Positions 6,055 through 7,318 of a stretch of 7,318 bases of DNA are shown here, piece by piece. This stretch comes from Nocardiopsaceae bacterium (GTDB lineage: Bacteria; Actinomycetota; Actinomycetes; Streptosporangiales; Streptosporangiaceae). Numbering within the stretch: the first letter of the stretch is position 1; the number at the start of each line of letters is the position of its first letter. Location: assembly GCA_031254715.1 (NCBI GenBank), contig JAIRTY010000140.1:1-7318 (forward strand). Direction: 5' to 3'. The position numbers and the translations under genes are program-made. Under the pieces are notes generated by a model that was given only the letters and a program-made list of their open reading frames with translations, was not told the origin of the DNA and searched no databases.

Positions 6055-6060
6055 TACAAT
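6055..6060 (+). promoter_or_regulatory. -10 box TACAAT giving a leaderless transcript
   Basis: TACAAT matches the actinobacterial TANNNT -10 consensus and ends seven bases before the GTG at 6068. A transcript starting at the usual distance would begin at or next to that G, so the mRNA would have no leader and no Shine-Dalgarno site; none is visible. No good -35 is seen, which is common for this promoter class. Confidence 0.6.
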
Positions 6061-6067
6061 CCTGGCT

Positions 6068-6856
6068 GTGAGGTCGGATGTACAGCCTGTGCCGCCGCCG
6101 TTCGCGCGGATGGCGGCGGATCCGCTGCGGTGGACGCTGCTGCGGGAGCTGGCGAGCGGCGACCGGCGGGTGCGGGAGCTGGTGTCGCTGGCCGGCCAGC
6201 CGCAGAACTTGGTCTCCTACCATCTGGGCCAGCTGCGAGCCAGCGGGCTGGTGGGGGCGCGGCGCAGTAGCTTCGACGGCCGTGAAACCTACTACCGCTT
6301 GGACCTGGCGCGGTGCGCGGAGGCGCTGGCCGCGGCCGGAACGGCGCTGCACCCGGGGCTGTGGCTCAGTGCCGCGTCTCCGGCCCCGCCTGCGGGCGGC
6401 GGCTGGACCGGGTGCACGGTGCTGTTCGCGTGCACGGGCAACAGCGCCCGGTCACAGGCCGCTGAGGCGCTCGCGCAGGCCCGCTCGGCCGGCCGGGTCC
6501 GGGCCTTCAGCGCGGGAAGCCACCCCAAGCCACTGCATCCCAACGCGGTGCGGGTCATGGCGTCCCGCGGCATCGACCTGGCCGGGCGGCAGTCCAAGCA
6601 CCTCAGCGTGTTCTCCGGGCGGCGGTTCGACTATGTGCTCACCTTGTGCGACCGGGTTCGGGAGGTCTGCCCGGAGTTCCCCGGCCATCCCGGTTACAGC
6701 CACTGGAGCATTCCCGACCCTGCCGCTTCCGGCGGCAGCGATCAAGACTCCTACCCGGCGTTCGAGGCGATGGCGGCCGAGTTGGAGACGCGCATCGGGT
6801 TCTGGCTGGCCGCCGCCGGCGCGGCACCGGCGCAGGCAACTATCAGGGAGGCATGA
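6068..6856 (+). CDS. ArsR-type repressor fused to LMW-phosphatase-type arsenate reductase
   Basis: A 262-residue two-domain protein. Residues about 10-98 form an ArsR-family winged helix: recognition region PQNLVSYHLGQLRASGLV (45-62) and wing RRSSFDGRETYYRL (65-78). After a proline/glycine linker (about 103-113), residues 115-248 form a low-molecular-weight protein tyrosine phosphatase fold with P-loop C122-T-G-N-S-A-R128-S and a general-acid DP motif (D217). C194 and C201 in LTLCDRVREVCP keep the seven-residue spacing of the redox cysteine pair of thioredoxin-coupled arsenate reductase. This favours arsenate reduction to arsenite over tyrosine phosphatase activity. The repressor half lacks the usual metalloid-binding cysteines near the recognition helix; C83 is its only cysteine, so the inducer is unclear. 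The start is the GTG at 6068 (leaderless); an ATG at 6110 is possible but would cut into helix 1. It overlaps nothing and ends one base before the next ATG. Confidence 0.9.
   Translation: MRSDVQPVPPPFARMAADPLRWTLLRELASGDRRVRELVSLAGQPQNLVSYHLGQLRASGLVGARRSSFDGRETYYRLDLARCAEALAAAGTALHPGLWLSAASPAPPAGGGWTGCTVLFACTGNSARSQAAEALAQARSAGRVRAFSAGSHPKPLHPNAVRVMASRGIDLAGRQSKHLSVFSGRRFDYVLTLCDRVREVCPEFPGHPGYSHWSIPDPAASGGSDQDSYPAFEAMAAELETRIGFWLAAAGAAPAQATIREA
6846..6851 (+). promoter_or_regulatory. Strong Shine-Dalgarno GGGAGG for the VOC gene
   Basis: GGGAGG lies five bases upstream of the ATG at 6857, within the last codons of the fusion gene. It contrasts with the leaderless first gene of the same operon and fixes the start of the second gene. 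Confidence 0.7.
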
Positions 6857-7261
6857 ATGACCAGCGCGCAGGAGATGGTGAACGTCCGCTACATGGTCGA
6901 TGACGTGCAGGCAGCCATCGACTTCTACACCGGCCATCTTGGTTTCGGCCTGCGCTTCAGCGCGGCGCCGGCGTTCGCCGACGTCTCCCGCGGCAACCTG
7001 CGGCTGCTGCTGGCGGGGCCGGACAGCTCGGCGGGCCGGCCGATGCCCGATGGCCGCAAGCCGGGGCCGGGCGGCTGGAACCGCATCCACTTCATCGTTC
7101 CCGATATCGCCGCCGAGGTCGCCCGGCTGCGTGCCGAGGGCGTGTGCTTCCGCAATGACATCGTCACCGGCCCCGGCGGGAAGCAGATCCTGGTCGAAGA
7201 TCCCGCGGGCAACGTGGTGGAGCTGTTCGAGCCCGCCGCTACCTCCCCGCCTAGCCGGTGA
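6857..7261 (+). CDS. VOC/glyoxalase-fold protein
   Basis: A 134-residue vicinal-oxygen-chelate protein with two beta-alpha-beta-beta-beta modules: VNVRYMVDDVQAAIDFYTGHLGF (8-30) opens the first, and WNRIHFIVPDIAAEVARLRAEG (74-95) opens the second. Metal-ligand positions: H78 and E122 (in GNVVELFEP) are kept, but the first ligand, usually His after the opening strand residue, is N9. It belongs to a common actinobacterial subgroup of unknown substrate. Its place directly after an arsenate reductase suggests ArsI (C-As lyase) or a resistance protein, but the adjacent cysteine pair of ArsI is absent; C97 is the only cysteine. The operon with the upstream gene is tight (stop and ATG adjoin). Probably cytoplasmic. 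Confidence 0.88.
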   Translation: MTSAQEMVNVRYMVDDVQAAIDFYTGHLGFGLRFSAAPAFADVSRGNLRLLLAGPDSSAGRPMPDGRKPGPGGWNRIHFIVPDIAAEVARLRAEGVCFRNDIVTGPGGKQILVEDPAGNVVELFEPAATSPPSR

Positions 7262-7298
7262 GGTCCGCCTGCCGCTGGCATTGCCGGAGGGCCCACGG

Positions 7299-7318
7299 GT
7301 GATCGCGCTACTGGTGGT
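7299..7318 (+). CDS. Possible start of a further gene, cut by window edge
   Basis: A GTG at 7299 is preceded by GGAGGG (7286-7291) with a 7-base gap, and the few codons after it read M-I-A-L-L-V, a hydrophobic beginning. An in-frame TTG at 7281 is an alternative. It lies 37 bases after the VOC stop, so it could be a third gene of the same operon. Six codons cannot identify it. Confidence 0.35.

Noticed and set aside
5416..6270. Plus-strand frame of 284 codons across tetR, the membrane gene and the divergent promoter region
   Set aside because: It crosses three recognised genes and the control region, has low-complexity composition, and contains no family motif.
6452..7090. Minus-strand frame of 212 codons antisense to the arsenate reductase and VOC genes
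   Set aside because: It spans two well-recognised sense genes and has no recognisable domain.

Overview
This is a very GC-rich window with heavy GC3 bias and many ATGA start/stop overlaps. Its core is a complete actinobacterial 'conservon' (cvnA-B-C-D-E). Conservons are typical of filamentous actinomycetes such as Streptomyces, Frankia and related orders. Together with the CYP124/125-type P450 at the left edge, this points to a high-GC Actinomycetota. The genus cannot be fixed from the sequence.

Layout. At 3-455 (+) is the C-terminal part of a P450 cut by the window edge. It meets a five-gene minus-strand operon, read from 4521 down to 522, that encodes: a membrane histidine-kinase-like ATPase (CvnA), a roadblock/LC7 protein (CvnB), a DUF742 protein (CvnC), a Ras/Rho-like small GTPase (CvnD) and an atypical P450 (CvnE). 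Three of the four junctions are 4-base ATGA overlaps and the fourth is a 20-base overlap. By analogy with studied Streptomyces conservons, the products form a membrane-associated, G-protein-like signalling complex. The P450 lacks the ExxR motif and the I-helix acid, as in the CYP157 family.

A gap of about 300 bp (4522-4819) upstream of cvnA carries several short palindromes and probably the cvn promoter. Beyond it is a two-gene minus-strand operon: a four-helix membrane protein (5940-5458) followed by a TetR repressor (5461-4820). The TetR reading frame extends upstream of its first ATG by exactly the missing first DNA-binding helix. The only start that fits is a CTG sharing a CTGA overlap with the upstream stop.

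The 127-bp divergent region 5941-6067 is dense with control signals. A perfect 9-bp inverted repeat is a candidate TetR operator and covers a -10-like TGTAAT. A 19-bp tandem duplication carries two Shine-Dalgarno copies. A CATCAA-N6-TTGATG operator-like element abuts a TACAAT -10 box placed to give a leaderless GTG-initiated transcript. That transcript encodes a fusion of an ArsR-type repressor with a low-molecular-weight-phosphatase-type arsenate reductase. It is followed at once by a VOC/glyoxalase-fold protein and possibly the first codons of a further gene at the right edge.

The genes therefore form three regulatory blocks: conservon signalling, a TetR-controlled membrane protein, and an arsenate-type detoxification operon under its own fused repressor. 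No mobile element, CRISPR array, tRNA or rRNA was seen.
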